From NCBI GenBank assembly GCA_949592205.1, contig CATIUR010000001.1, forward strand, positions 215,580,250 to 215,644,249: a stretch of DNA of 64,000 bases. Direction: 5' to 3'. The DNA comes from Helichrysum umbraculigerum. Lineage: Eukaryota > Streptophyta > Magnoliopsida > Asterales > Asteraceae. This document shows positions 11,264-23,250 of the stretch, piece by piece. Position 1 is the first letter of the stretch. Each line of letters starts with the position of its first letter. The notes under the pieces were generated by a model. It made no database searches, was not told the DNA's origin, and saw nothing but the letters and a program-made list of their open reading frames with translations. A program made the position numbers and the translations under genes.

Positions 11264-13819
11264 ATGAGAACTCGATTTCCTTCCCCATTGATTTCCCCAT
11301 TTCTTGCTCGATCTCGTTCAATAAAAGAACCCATTTTTCCATTTTCTTCAACCTCTGACAATGACCCATTGTCAGAACAACAAATTCCCGCTTCAAGAAT
11401 TCAATCTTGTGAACACCCAAAACCCCTAAGCTTGCAAACTGAAAAACCCATCTCACAAGATCCAATTTTGACTCAAACCCATGTCACAGAAGTTTTGATT
11501 TCTCATAAAAATAATCCAAGTTCAGCTTTTGAGCATTATAAGTGGGCTATAAGAAAAGGGTTTATGTCAGATAATGTAATTAGTAATCCATTTATTGTTC
11601 TTGTTCTTATATTAGCGTGTTTTGAGACACATTATGGAACTGCTAAGAACTTGATCAGCAAATGTGTTTCAGAGTGTTTGTATTCTGGGTCAGGTGAGCT
11701 TGTTTCCCAGTTTGTTGTTACTGCAAAGAAGTTTCAGTTTGATCACAATTCAAATTCTAGGGTTGTAAATTATTTGTTGTGTAGTTTGGTTAGATGGTCA
11801 CGATTCGAAGATGCTATTGTTTGTTTTTGGAAAATGGTCGAGAATAATATTGTTCCAAGTGTGCCGTATGTTCATGTTCTTTTGAATGCATTAGTGAGAA
11901 ATAATATGATCACAGAAGCTCGAGGTATGTTTAGAGAAATTGTGAGACTGCGAATACCGTATGATTGTGCGACAATTAGAGTTATGATTCGTGGATGTAT
12001 AAAAGAAGGTAAAGTTGAGGAGGCTGCACAGTACTTCTGGGATGCAAAGGCTAATGAGGTTGAACTAGATGCAATAACTTATAGTACTGCTATTTATGCT
12101 GTTTGCAAGAAACCGGATGCTATATCCGCGTGTGCATTATTGAATGAAATGAAAGAAAAAGGATGGGTTCCTTCTGAGGGAACTTACACGAATGTGATTG
12201 GAGCTTGTGTCAGGCGAAGGTGTATGATAGATGCATTAAGGTTAAAAGACGAAATGGTTAATAGTGGGGTGCAAATGAATTTGGTGGTTGCGACAAGTTT
12301 AATGAAGGGATATTGTGTTAAAGGAGATCTTCGTAGTGCTTTGGATTTGTTTGAAAAGATCGTTGAAGTTGGTCTTTGCCCAAATAAGATTACGTACTCT
12401 GTTTTGATTGATGGATGCATTAACAATGGGGATACACAGAAGGGTTTTGAATTTTACACCCGCATGAAAAATGAAGGTATCAAACCGAGTGTTTACAACG
12501 TGAACTCATTAATAATAGGGTTTTTCGAATCCGGTTTGATAGATGAAGCAAATAAGCTTTTTGATGAAGCAGTTGAAATTGGTGTTGCCAATGTGTTTAC
12601 GTACAATAATCTTATTTCGTGGCTTTGTAAAATGGATAAAGTGAATGAAGCTTGTGATGTACTCGATAAGATGGTAAAAGATGGAGTTTCTCCAACTGTT
12701 GTTTCATATAACAATATTATACTTGGACACTGCAAAGGTGGAAATATGGATGAAGCGCTAAGTTTGCTCAACACAATGCAAGAAAAGGGTTTTAAAGCTA
12801 ATGTTATCACTTATAGTATATTAATTGATGGGTATTTTAGGAAAGGTAAAAGTGAGCAAGCTTTGGCTACCTTTGACCAAATGGTGGACTTAGGGTTTCT
12901 TCCGTCGGACTACACGTTTAATATAGTTATAAATGGTTTGTGCAAAGTTGGTCAAACATCAGAGGCTAGGTATATGTTGGAAAAAGTGGTGGATAAGGGT
13001 TTTAATCCTACGTGTATGACATATAATAGTATCATAAATGGGTTTGTCAAAGAGGGTACTCTTAATTCTGCATTGGCAGTTTATACGGAGATGCATGAAG
13101 CTGGGATTTCGCCTAATGTTGTCACATACACCTCTCTGATTCACGGGTTTTGCAAATGCAAGAACATGGATCTTGCTTTGAAAATGAGGAATGAGATGAA
13201 AAGCAAAGGTCTTGAATTGGATGTTACGGCTTACGGTGCTTTAATCAATGGATACTGCAAAAGTAGGGACATGGGAAGTGCACGTGAAATCTTTAACGAG
13301 CTTTATGAAGTTGGATTATCTCCCAATACAGCAGTTTATAATAGCATGATAAGTGGATTTCGGGATCTTGATAACATAGAAGCTGCTGTTGACTTTCATA
13401 AGAAGATGGTCAATGAGGGTATTTTATGTGATTTACCAATTTACACTACTCTGATTGATGGATTGCTAAAAGCGGGAAAGATTGTTTCTGCTACTGATTT
13501 GTATACAGAGATGCTTGGAAAGAACATTGTACCGGATGTTATAATGTATTCGGTGTTGGTCAATGGTCTTTGTAATAAAGGTCAACTTGAAAATGCACGT
13601 AAAGTTTTGGAAGAGATGGATAACAAGAGTATGGTTCCTAGTGTAGTTATCTATAATTCCTTAATAGGCGGTTACTTTAGGGAGGGGAATTTGTTAGAGG
13701 CTTTTAAATTGCATGATGAGATGCTAGATAGAGGTCTTGTACCTGATGATAGAACTTATGATATTCTTGTTACGGGTAAAGTCAATCAGGCTGATTCAAT
13801 GATGGAAGCTTCAAGTTAA
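11264..13819 (+). CDS. P-class pentatricopeptide-repeat protein, probably organellar
   Basis: A single intronless frame. The first ATG (11264) gives 851 residues, beginning MRTRFPSPLISPFLARSRS. The upstream in-frame GTG is not a plausible plant start. From about residue 165 to the end there are roughly 19-20 tandem ~35-residue P-type repeats, recognisable by TYNSLINGFxKxGxxxxA cores (YSVLIDG, YNNLISW, YSILIDG, YTSLIHG, YGALING, YTTLIDG, YSVLVNG). No E, DYW or SMR domain is visible. The N-terminus is Arg/Ser/Pro-rich and poor in acidic residues, fitting a mitochondrial or plastid transit peptide. P-class PPRs bind organellar RNA for stabilisation, splicing or translation, with base choice set by residues 5 and 35 of each repeat. 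The overall layout resembles Arabidopsis At3g54980-type proteins. The RNA target is unknown. Confidence 0.92.
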   Translation: MRTRFPSPLISPFLARSRSIKEPIFPFSSTSDNDPLSEQQIPASRIQSCEHPKPLSLQTEKPISQDPILTQTHVTEVLISHKNNPSSAFEHYKWAIRKGFMSDNVISNPFIVLVLILACFETHYGTAKNLISKCVSECLYSGSGELVSQFVVTAKKFQFDHNSNSRVVNYLLCSLVRWSRFEDAIVCFWKMVENNIVPSVPYVHVLLNALVRNNMITEARGMFREIVRLRIPYDCATIRVMIRGCIKEGKVEEAAQYFWDAKANEVELDAITYSTAIYAVCKKPDAISACALLNEMKEKGWVPSEGTYTNVIGACVRRRCMIDALRLKDEMVNSGVQMNLVVATSLMKGYCVKGDLRSALDLFEKIVEVGLCPNKITYSVLIDGCINNGDTQKGFEFYTRMKNEGIKPSVYNVNSLIIGFFESGLIDEANKLFDEAVEIGVANVFTYNNLISWLCKMDKVNEACDVLDKMVKDGVSPTVVSYNNIILGHCKGGNMDEALSLLNTMQEKGFKANVITYSILIDGYFRKGKSEQALATFDQMVDLGFLPSDYTFNIVINGLCKVGQTSEARYMLEKVVDKGFNPTCMTYNSIINGFVKEGTLNSALAVYTEMHEAGISPNVVTYTSLIHGFCKCKNMDLALKMRNEMKSKGLELDVTAYGALINGYCKSRDMGSAREIFNELYEVGLSPNTAVYNSMISGFRDLDNIEAAVDFHKKMVNEGILCDLPIYTTLIDGLLKAGKIVSATDLYTEMLGKNIVPDVIMYSVLVNGLCNKGQLENARKVLEEMDNKSMVPSVVIYNSLIGGYFREGNLLEAFKLHDEMLDRGLVPDDRTYDILVTGKVNQADSMMEASS

Positions 13820-14950
13820 ATACGAGTTGTTTGACCACATTGACTTTGGATGGCACTCAGTGAGATTGATCCATTGGATCTTTCAGTCATTTGTTGAGGC
13901 GTTAAGGCGCCCTCTTCTATAGACAGATTTGTTATGGCTGCAGCATTAGAGGTATGTTGTCATGCTTGTGCTACTTCACATCATGCAATTGATATACTTT
14001 TATTTACTTGGTAGTTGTTGGTAGCATTTTCAAGTTTATTTGTACTTGATTTTGCTTTAAGTGTTTTATTTGTACCTTATTCTATATTCTTATATTCAAT
14101 ATTCACTTTATATCTAATTTGTACTAGAGGTGGCAAAATGGGCGATTTGTGCGACGGGTAAAACTGGGTTCTGGTCAAATTGTGTTGTAGGTTTTGTGCG
14201 TAATGAAATGTGTCAGGTGGGTTGACCAAATACATATTTGTCCAGGAATTTTGGCGTTTTTACAATTAGTTTGTCAAATATGATAAGAAATAGTATATTG
14301 TTTCAGTAATAATCAATTATATATTTTTGCCTGTTATACCTGTTTCGATAACTATGCTTATTGTTTTTCCCATTTGAGTATTTGACCCGGTAGAGATATA
14401 AATATAACCCCAATGAGCCCATTCATAAGTAAATGGGACAAAATTGTCACCTCTAACATCTACTAATTGGTACATTTGAACTCACAAGCTTAGAGATATG
14501 CCAAAGGCTAATTTGTAACTCATGGTGGATTCTTCATTAATTAAGTCGATTTGTTTTTATTTCAGGAGTTTGAGATTTTAAAGACACCAAGAACCTCTTT
14601 TGCTACCAATTGTGTTCAGCTTGGTCCATCATTTGATGCACACCTCAACTTCTTTCCGGTAATCCGGTCATCATGACAACTGACAACTTACAACCAGTTT
14701 CCAGGTATCTTTTTCCATTTTTTCAATCTTTATAGAGGAATCGATGATGGAAAATGCCATTTGCTGTTGTACAGTGTTTTAGTTGCTTTAAACAAGGTTT
14801 AACCTTTCCATAGACAATAGGGGTAGAATTAGAATTGATGGATTTCATATACAAATTTTTAGCTTGAATAACACATGAACAGATTCAACACTGTCAAAGT
14901 ATATATTGTACAATATGTGTATTCATTTTGGCGCCATTTCTTTTAATATC
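13820..14950. other. Downstream region of the PPR gene, convergent with AMT2
   Basis: No further coding region. GT...AG pairs around 13953-14566 could mark a 3' UTR intron of the PPR transcript, with a following segment at 14567-14660. This is speculative. A hAT-like MITE sits in the middle and is listed separately. Confidence 0.35.
14129..14452. mobile_element. hAT-like MITE, ~325 bp
   Basis: The left end TAGAGGTGGCAAAATGGG is mirrored by a right end whose reverse complement reads TTAGAGGTGACAATTTTGTC. Subterminal words such as GGGTTGACC and TTTGACCCGG are typical of plant hAT MITEs. No clear 8-bp target duplication was found. Confidence 0.55.
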
Positions 14951-14954
14951 CAAA

Positions 14955-16843
14955 CTATCGCATTTCAATCGAACTTGCATCATATTTGCTAGGGGTTTCA
15001 ATGTCATTATAATAACTTGAGTACCTCGGGGTCTCAAGCCTTTGACCTTCTCCCCAAATAGCATAAGCTTCTTCACCATGAACCGCCTCATCTCCTATTT
15101 CCAACTCCTCATCAGTCATCCTCAAAGGCACAATTAGTTGCACAAATAAGCACACCAAACTTGTCATAACAATATTAAGCACCACCACAAACAAAATTCC
15201 GAGCATTTGAATCCCCATTTGCCGAAACCCATAATGGATGGTGTCCGACGTCCCAAGGTGCAACCCGCGGAGTAGCCCCATGTATTTACCTGTAGTTCCG
15301 TAGAATAATTTACACAAATGAGGCTCCGAAAAGAGGCCCGTGAGGATACCACCCAAGATTCCCGCAATGGCGTGCGTGTGCAGCACTGCCATCGTGTCAT
15401 CGATTTTTTGAATGATCTCAAATTTCTTATGTACAACCATCATAGTGAACCATGGGATTGAGCCCGCACAAATTCCCATTATGATAGCTGCGTATCCTTG
15501 CACAACCCCGGCTCCAGGGGTGATACAAACTAGACCCGTGATCATGCCCTGAACCGCACCAATGACAGAGGCTTTCTTGAAGAAAATTACATCAAGGATT
15601 AACCATGTGAGGAGGCTTGTAGCCGCACAGACATGAGTATTTAGCACCGATAAAGAAGCATCAGTACTAGCCACATACGGGGCCCCACCATTAAAACCGG
15701 TCCAGCCCATCCATAACAGACCTGCTCCTGCTAACATCATAATAATGTTGTTGGGAGGAAAGTTTTCCCTATCCACAGTCAATCTAGGACCAACCTGTAC
15801 AAAGTTAGCTCATCTAGTCAGAATTTTCTATAGCAAATATTAGAGGTGTCAATCTGAATCTGTTTACTTAAAATCGGGCCAATTGAGTGGTTTTTATTCC
15901 TAACGGCTCAAATGTGTTCACTGTGTGAAACAGGTCAAAAGTGGCCCAAAATGTTTTTACTCTGTAATAGGTTAAAACCTCCTAATTGTTCTTTTACCTT
16001 AATAATAAATTAATAATCTTATATCTTATATGATACAATTATAAAAAATTGGAAATAGAATTGTGGGCGTTCAGGACTCCCAAACCTATTTGGACCCATG
16101 TGAACTGTTCTGTCCCAAACTTGCAATGACTAGTTTCCCATCCACCCATTTTGCCACCCCTACTAGGTATAGAAACACATTGCAAGTGTCAGGAATTCAG
16201 TAAATACCCAATAAGCAGCAGTGTAACCGGCAACTCCTGAAGATAAATGGATAACGTAACCACCCGCATAGTCAATAATTCCCATTTTACTGAGCCAACC
16301 ATTTGTAGACCATATGGTGAATGCACTTAAGGTATATGAAAAGGTTAGCCAGAGGGGAACAAACAACATCCATGCATAAAAATTCATCCGTCCCAAAACC
16401 GCGCCTGCAATTAATATCAAAGTAATTGCTGCAAAAACGAACTGGAAAAAGACTATCGTTGCATTCGGGAACATCCCAATGAACGCTTGTTCAAGAAGAT
16501 ATTTCTGCTCGAGGGCAATATCGACTTTTCCCCAAACTGGAATGAGTTTTTCCCCGAAAGAAAGCTGGTATCCCCAACATACCCAACAAACAAGAACCAT
16601 TGCAAAAGCGTATAATGCCATGAAAGCAGAATTCACCGCCCATTTCTTCTTGACACCAGCACCATACAAAATCATAAGCCCGGGGACACTCTGTAGTCCG
16701 ACTAGCGTTGCCGCCACGAGCTGCCACGTGTTGTCGGCTTTGTTCATCCATTCTGGGCTTGCTTCGTTGGGTAACAAGTTGGGAGGAAATGCAAATGGTG
16801 TTGTTAGATTAAAAAGTGGTGGTGATGGTGGTGAAATGCTCAT
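14955..16843 (-). CDS. AMT2-type high-affinity ammonium transporter, 2 exons
   Basis: Exon 1 is 16843-16208 and exon 2 is 15794-14955, joined across a 413-bp GT-AG intron between TATTGG and GTTGGTCCTAG. The product is 491 residues. It has about eleven hydrophobic membrane segments of the Amt/MEP/Rh fold. Recognisable landmarks are the pore Asp region IDYAGGYVIHLSSGVAG, which includes the first twin histidine, then GFNGGAPY, and HTHAIAGILGGILTG with the second twin histidine. The C-terminal cytosolic tail begins near LRMTDEELEIGDEAVHGEEAYA, the conserved allosteric region of AMTs. Lack of the AMT1-type N-terminus and the sequence pattern place it in the plant AMT2 (MEP-like) subfamily, which imports ammonium across the plasma membrane. 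The start methionine precedes a Pro-rich extracellular N-terminus. A MITE lies in the intron. The gene appears intact. Confidence 0.93.
15842..16165. mobile_element. hAT-like MITE inside the AMT2 intron
   Basis: TAGAGGTGTCAATCTGAATC at the left is mirrored at the right by CACCCATTTTGCCACCCCTA. It occupies about 320 of the intron's 413 bp, so the original intron was probably only about 90 bp. It ends within 45 bases of the exon 1 donor. Confidence 0.6.
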
Positions 16844-16849
16844 TCTTTA

Positions 16850-18307
16850 ATATATTTTTAAAAATGGAATGCAAATCAAGAATTGGTATTCATTGGCATC
16901 TTTGATGCAGTAAACATTTGGAGTATATTTATACTACAAGTTGAATATGCAAAACTAATAGAAGCTTGAATATGACAAACAACAAGTTTAACCGGCCAGA
17001 TAGTAACTCCATTTGGCCTTTTTAGGATTAGTTTTGGTGTTGATGTTTGTTTTATGTAATTAAGTTTGTTGGTATCTAACACAGAAATAAGTTAACAATG
17101 TATGTGAATCCTACTTCTTCAACTCGAGCGTGACATTCGAGATAGAACAGTTACAATTACCATGGACAAAACAAATCTTTTCTGTAAACTTTTTCCGGTA
17201 GAAGTTATAATGTAATCCAATGCTTAGAATGCAGGCTATAGAACAATTATGTCATCATCAAAGTTGCTATGCACCAATGATGAATAGTCATGAATCATTA
17301 TTCAATAGTTTTGTAAAGAGACCATTTCCACAAAATCCCAGAATACCAAGAAGCCAATGTTGACAAAAATAGCTCGAGGGTATATTTATTTAGCAAAGAT
17401 CTATGACATACAAGACAATGAGAATAATCTAATCTAATGTTATGTTATAGTACAAAGATATAACCTTAGACAAATATTTACATATTTTACCCTTCAGCTT
17501 TTGCGTATAAGATTGTATTCTTATTTACACTTGGTTGCATCTATGTTCAGATGGAGACGTGCAGCTAATAGTAAACATACTTTTCATCAAAATGAATGAA
17601 CAAGTTGAAAAGAAATGTTTAATATGTGAAATATTATCGCATTTTCATCGAGTTCTCAATTGTAGCAACACTTTACATTGACTGAGAGTACATCTTGGTA
17701 CAATAAATTATAATTATAATTTTAATTTTACTATAGGTTTTATTAAGCTCCCTCTACTTACATAAGCAAATTCTAAAATTTCTCAACTTCTAAGACTGGT
17801 ATCTGTGACAACGTTTTTATGAGGGTACCACAAGGACGAATGCCGGTTTACCGAAGGCACTGAGGGAGCATGGAGCGTTCTTGGGAGGAAGCGTCTTGAA
17901 CAAACTACAAAAACTGTATTACTTCTTACAAACTCAGATTCACACACCAAGTGAGCCGAATGATTCGGACTAGATATATCTAGAAACCAAATACAAACTA
18001 ACAATCTCAGAACTCACTAAAAGTAATATTATTATGAGAAATAAAGATGAACAAAAACCCTAGTATGCAAGTATGAAAACGAGAGAGAATGTTTGGAAAA
18101 AATATTTCAACCCACAGCCCAAAAATAAGATGAATGGCCGTATATTTTCTTCACTTGAAACCTGCTGGCAGCACCCTTTTCTTTCAGCTTTAACACTTCT
18201 AGCCCTCGTCTTTCTAGAAGATGCTCAGCAACCCTCCAACTTTTGATCCCTTATCAACCACATACTAAACTTAATAATTCTGCAATAAAGCAAACATAAT
18301 AAAAACA
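16850..18307. other. Upstream of AMT2; no gene recognised
   Basis: Includes the AMT2 promoter region directly above 16850. A 73-codon minus frame at 17783-18004 lies in a more GC-rich stretch, which could be repeat-derived, but I recognise no domain. Confidence 0.4.
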
Positions 18308-18834
18308 TAGAGTGATGTTCAAATGAGTACAACAACTTTCTTGTGAGAATGAGGGAACCAATAGGAATGCATCACATGTCACTAAACCCTCTTTCCTCCA
18401 CGTTTTTAAAAATTAAATATCTCCCAATCGGTAAGTCGAAAAATCACAAAAGTTGCACTATAAAAATCAGCGTTTTATTCGCTTAGATTAGAGATGTGAC
18501 AAGGTATACTTTCGATGAACTTCTTTTTTCGTTTTTCGGTGGGTTTTGAAAATAACTAACACATGTGTTACCAGCGGGTAACACATGTGTTACTAATTTT
18601 CTACAATTTGTAAAACCCTAAAAAAAATCGTCGAAAGTATACCTTGTGAGATGGCAAATCGAAGAGGAAAAAAAATTGATTTTTATGGTGTAATTTTTAT
18701 AAATTTTCGACTTACCGTTTGTGAGATATTTGATTTATAAACGTGGGAGAAAATGAGTTTTATGACATGTGACGCATTTTTATTGGTTCCTCCATTCTCA
18801 CAAACTTTTCCATTCTCATTTGAACCTCACCCTA
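18308..18834. mobile_element. Palindromic MITE, ~527 bp
   Basis: The two halves are inverted copies. The left starts TAGAGTGATGTTCAAATGAG. The right, reverse complemented, starts TAGGGTGAGGTTCAAATGAG, and both continue with GTGAGAATG, GGAACCAATA and AAGTCGAAAA. The centre around 18560-18600 contains ACACATGTGTTACC and its mirror. Such a structure can fold into a long hairpin. No coding capacity. Confidence 0.8.
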
Positions 18835-18839
18835 AGAAG

Positions 18840-19498
18840 TAGTGGTGTCACTTTTATCCGAATCCGAATAATCCATCCGATCCAATCCGATTTAGGTTAA
18901 ATTGACAGGATTATTCGGATTACGGATTGCTTAAACGGATTATGGATTGCTTAATTGGATTACACGGATAGGATAACGGATCAAAATCAAAATGTTTGAA
19001 TATATCCGAATAATCCGAATAAGGATTAAGTAATTAAATAATATATTTTTGATAATATATAACTACGTAATGTTTACCATATAAGAATTAATTACAAATA
19101 AAATCTTTTATTACACTATATATACTACTACGTAATAGTTTTGTACCATCTAGAAGTTTATTTGATTTAGAAATTACGAATCTGTTTTGGATTAAGTTGA
19201 ATGTTAGAAGTTGAAATTGGAATCTAAATGTTATAATATGATCTATCGTTACGTATTACATTTGTTTATATAATTGTTTTAAACGTAAAATTAGTCCTAC
19301 ACGATATCACACGCCCAACTTGAGCTTATTCGGATGAATCCGTTTAATCCGAACACCAATCCGAAACCGTTTAATCCGTATCCGATTAATCCGTTTCTTA
19401 TTTGGATTGGATTAAGGATCAACTTGAGATTGTCAAAAATCCGAATAATCTAAACCAAATAATCCGAAATCCGAATAATCCGTCCGAATAACACCGTA
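18840..19498. mobile_element. hAT-type non-autonomous element with CCGAATAATCCG subterminal repeats
   Basis: Ends TAGTGGTGTCA... and ...AACACCGTA form short inverted repeats. Many copies of ATCCGAATAATCCG-like words crowd both subterminal regions, a hallmark of transposase-binding sites in hAT elements. Flanking octamers CTAAGAAG (18832-18839) and CTAAGAAC (19499-19506) match at 7 of 8 positions as a target-site duplication. It inserted at the edge of the palindromic MITE. Confidence 0.8.
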
Positions 19499-19614
19499 CT
19501 AAGAACATAATATGTATATGACATGTTTAAATTAGATTGATATATTTAACACGTCTGGCTAAAGACATACGGAGTAGTAAAAACGTAAAAAGGTGGAGTC
19601 AGTGGGGTCCGTTC

Positions 19615-20034
19615 TAGGCCTGTCAATGGGGCGGGTCGGGTCGGATCTTGACAAGATCCAATGGGTCACAAGATCCATTTATATGGGTCTGGGTCTGGCC
19701 CATTAGTTATTGGATCATGATCCGATCCAAGATCCAACTAAATTAATGGATCTAGATCTGGGTCGACCAATTTAATGTAAAAAAAATTTAATTTTTTTTT
19801 ATTTTTATTTCATTTAATAAGGAATGTTAATACAAAATAAACCAAGTATATCTTTAAAAAAATTTCATTTATTTTACTAAAATTTAACCAATAATATCAA
19901 AACATTGAAACATTACTATATCCTAATCATTTAGATCATTCAATTAGTTAGTTATACAGCGTTAATCATTTTCAATCATATGCGGATCAATTGATAAATT
20001 GTGATACGTACCGTTTAATAATTTTGGTACGTCC

Positions 20035-20111
<77 letters not shown>

Positions 20112-20523
20112 TAATAATTTAGATTATTTAATTAGTTAGTTATACAGCGTTAATCATTTTCAATCATATGCGGATCAATTGATAAATTGTGATACGTACC
20201 GTTTAATAATTTTTGTACGTCTATAATGAAACTTGACATAAGCATCAATTTTAATTTTCATAAATAACAATTGTCACATAATGAAAAAGTATATTATTTG
20301 TAAAATAGTTGTATATAATTTTTTTTTAATTCTTGTTTTTTTGTAACTTAAATGGGTCGACCCGGACCGGTCACGGGTCGATCCAAGTAGAGATCCATCT
20401 AAATGGGTCAACCCATTGGATCTCTTATTGGGTCCATGGATCCATTTTTTCGACCCATTGGGTCTCATAAATGGGGCGGGGCGGGGCGGATCTAGATCAA
20501 GATCTGCCCCATTGACACCCCTA
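19615..20523. mobile_element. hAT-type non-autonomous element, perfect 8-bp TSD
   Basis: Inverted ends TAGGCCTGTCAATGGGGC and ...GCCCCATTGACACCCCTA are flanked by GTCCGTTC at 19607-19614 and again at 20524-20531, a perfect 8-bp duplication as made by hAT transposases. Subterminal GGATC/GGGTCGACCC words are frequent. No transposase is encoded. The middle contains a ~115-bp direct duplication separated by (TA)n. Confidence 0.9.
19921..20226. repeat. Direct ~115-bp duplication flanking a (TA)n tract
   Basis: The segment from TATCCTAATCATTTAGAT to GGTACGTC (about 19918-20033) recurs at about 20107-20222 with few changes. Between the copies is an uninterrupted TA run at 20037-20109. Slippage or break repair at the microsatellite is a likely origin. 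Confidence 0.85.
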
Positions 20524-20679
20524 GTCCGTTCAACGATCAACAAAAAAACCTTTTTTTTTTTTCTTTCCTTTTTTGTTCTTTAGCTTCCACATTCAAATGT
20601 AAATGACAATGAATAACTTGCCCTTGTGAATCACTGGGGGTTTAACTTTTAACAAAAATAATATATTTGAAAGCTATAA

Positions 20680-23216
20680 TGTAACACACCCAAATTTAAT
20701 GATTTGCGGAAGCACGATTTGGGTGTTACTAATCAATAACAAAGCACAAAGATATATAGTAAACGACTCTATATGCGTCGTTTTAACAAAGATATATTGA
20801 CATTGAAATGTTTACAACATTTATAGCTTTACATAGCTCGAGTTTAAATAAAATGAGATTTCAGTACATAAGTACTTGTACAAAATATACTGATGCAAGA
20901 AAATCTCAAACGTCTGTATGCTGACTCGAGCTAAAAGTCCTGAAGCAGAAACAACCTACTGCTTGGTACCTGCGATACATGCTAAAATGGGTCAGCTAAA
21001 GCTGGTGAGCTCACAGGTTAGAAATCAAGTAATATAGTATGAACCGCAAGATTTAATAATGATTTGCATCCAGCAAATAAAATGATAGTAATCGTGTATA
21101 CAGCCATGGGCACATAGTTGAGCTTAACTCGAGGGTCGGGTCCCTTATAGAGAATTCCGGGCGAGGTGCCTCCACGAATGCCTAATCAACACTCGTCTTT
21201 CCAAATATTAGTACGTCCGTTTACCCGGTTAGTGCTTGCTAACCCGAACGAGGAGGGTCAATCCTATATGGTACCATATACTAATATTCACGCTACAACG
21301 TATTAACAACTATGCTGACAGAGGACTTTAAATGATTAGAGTGTAAAACTCATGTAGTATATGAAAAGTTGTACTTGCGTTCACATGTTAAAAATAAGCA
21401 TTGTATCACACCCCTGAGTAAAACAGTAAAAAGATGGGCTATGAGACTCACCTGAGTCTTGTGAGTTTAACTTAATAAACTTGAGTTGATTAGCCGAGTG
21501 ATGAAGTCCAAAGACTTGTAACCTGAGGGTGTCCACGACACGCGATGGTTATACACATGATTGGGTATCTCAAAAGATCACCCTTGTAGTTGTTACACAA
21601 CTATATATATATGTCCAAATTACTACGATTTGGTTGATTTGTTAAGTGTTTGAAAACATGTACGGCCCGTTGGTGATTAATTGTAATAATAGTCCTGATG
21701 CTATCACATTGATTTCGAAGTGTTATACTTGAAAAGTATATTCCATTATATTTGAAAAGTTGTATCATATAAGCGTTTTGAAGTCATACAAGTTTGACAC
21801 TTGGTGAGGAATGTGCTTACGGAATCTAAGTACGGGGGTCCGGGGGCAGCACCCCTAGCGGGGTCCAAGGGGCTGGCCCCTGGCTGGGGTCGAGATGCCA
21901 GGTCAGCTCGAAAAATTTTTATTTTTACTATATTGCTTTGGTGAAAAACGCATCTGGTATCTGAATTCGGGTAAAATCAAGTGATAAATTTCGAGTCTCG
22001 ACACTTAGTAAAAATCTGAGTTCTCTGTGTTTTGCGACACAATATGCGACACAAAAGTTTGTCATGCGACACAAGGGTTGTGTCGCATAGGAATGCGACA
22101 CAATATCTATACGACACAAAGGTTGTGTCGCATAGATTCGAGATGCTGATTCAACAGCGACATAGTGATTGTGTCGTATGAAAAATACGACATAAAATAC
22201 GACACAACGTTGTGTCGTAAAGGGTACGACACAAAGGATTTATACGACACCAGGTGCGACAGAACAGGCAAAATACGACACTACATGCCACACAAGGCTT
22301 GTGTCGCATTGAAGAACACCAGCCCAGAAAACAGCGGCTGTCGAGATTTTTCCGGCCAAAACCCAAATCAAAATCATTTTTAAGCTATAAAATCGTGTTC
22401 TACTCTTTGTAATGGACATATATAAGCTATATAAACGACTATCAAGTGAAAATACTAAGAATCGAATGGTTTCGGGATTTTGTCAGAAACTTACAAAGTG
22501 TCGGATTGAGAATCCGAAAAGATAGCGTTGTAGATCGTGAAGTGGTGAACGTTTTTCTCCAAAGGGTCTTGAAAATCCAAGATCGTTTAGTGGTAGTATT
22601 TTGCGATTTGATGGAGGTGGTGGTGTTTTGCTTTTTAGAGAGAAAAGAGAAATAAGAGAGAGAAGAGAAATAAGAAATGAAGAAAGAAAGAAAGATGGAG
22701 GTGGTTTTGGTGGAAGCCCCACCATTTTCAGTCCACGCAATGTGCTCCGTGTGGTGTTCGTTTTCTCGATTGTTAAATGTTAAATAATTATTTAAAACCT
22801 TTAATTTTACGTTAAAATGCGAATAATTTCTCGATAATTTTAGTTGAAGTATTTTACCCAAAATACTTATTATTAGAGTTATAGGATATAACTTAACTTG
22901 TCTCGGACAGTTTGCGCGTTAAATCTTTTAATCACGTAAATTGCTAATTGTATCATTCGAAATGGGTATGAATTATTATCAAAATAGTATTTCGGAATAT
23001 AATCGTGTTATTTGTGCAAAATGTTTCACCAACGCCCGTATTTAATTGAACCGAATTACATTCGATTTAAATTGCGTACGATCTAATCAAATCGCATTTT
23101 CGTATATATTCAACAATATATATTTTGATACATTAATTAGCCTAATACAAAACTAATTACATGTATTAACAGAGAATTAGACACTAATTACTAGTCCTAA
23201 TTTGGCGGGTGTTACA
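20680..23216 (-). repeat. 3' LTR of Tekay-1
   Basis: Nearly identical to 28804-31340. It includes the cluster of TGCGACACAA/TTGTGTCGCA palindromic words at about 22030-22310. Its outer end is next to TSD TATAA and its inner end to the polypurine tract. Confidence 0.95.
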
Positions 23217-23232
23217 TTCTCCCCCTGTTAGG
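23217..23232 (-). other. Polypurine tract of Tekay-1
   Basis: On the element strand AACAGGGGGAGAA lies immediately before the 3' LTR, the expected plus-strand priming site. Confidence 0.85.
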
Positions 23233-23250
23233 AAAATTCCGTCCCGAAAT

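Noticed and set aside
17783..18004. 73-codon minus-strand frame in a GC-richer patch
   Set aside because: No family resemblance; probably repeat-derived non-coding sequence.
22030..22310. Regular short repeats resembling a CRISPR array
   Set aside because: Words are irregularly spaced, palindromic in both orientations, and lie inside both LTRs of a plant retrotransposon; CRISPR is not expected in a plant nucleus.
22442..22861. 139-codon frame conserved between 22442-22861 and 30566-30985
   Set aside because: Both lie in the two near-identical LTRs of Tekay-1; conservation reflects recent insertion, and the sequence is low-complexity Ser/Thr/Lys.
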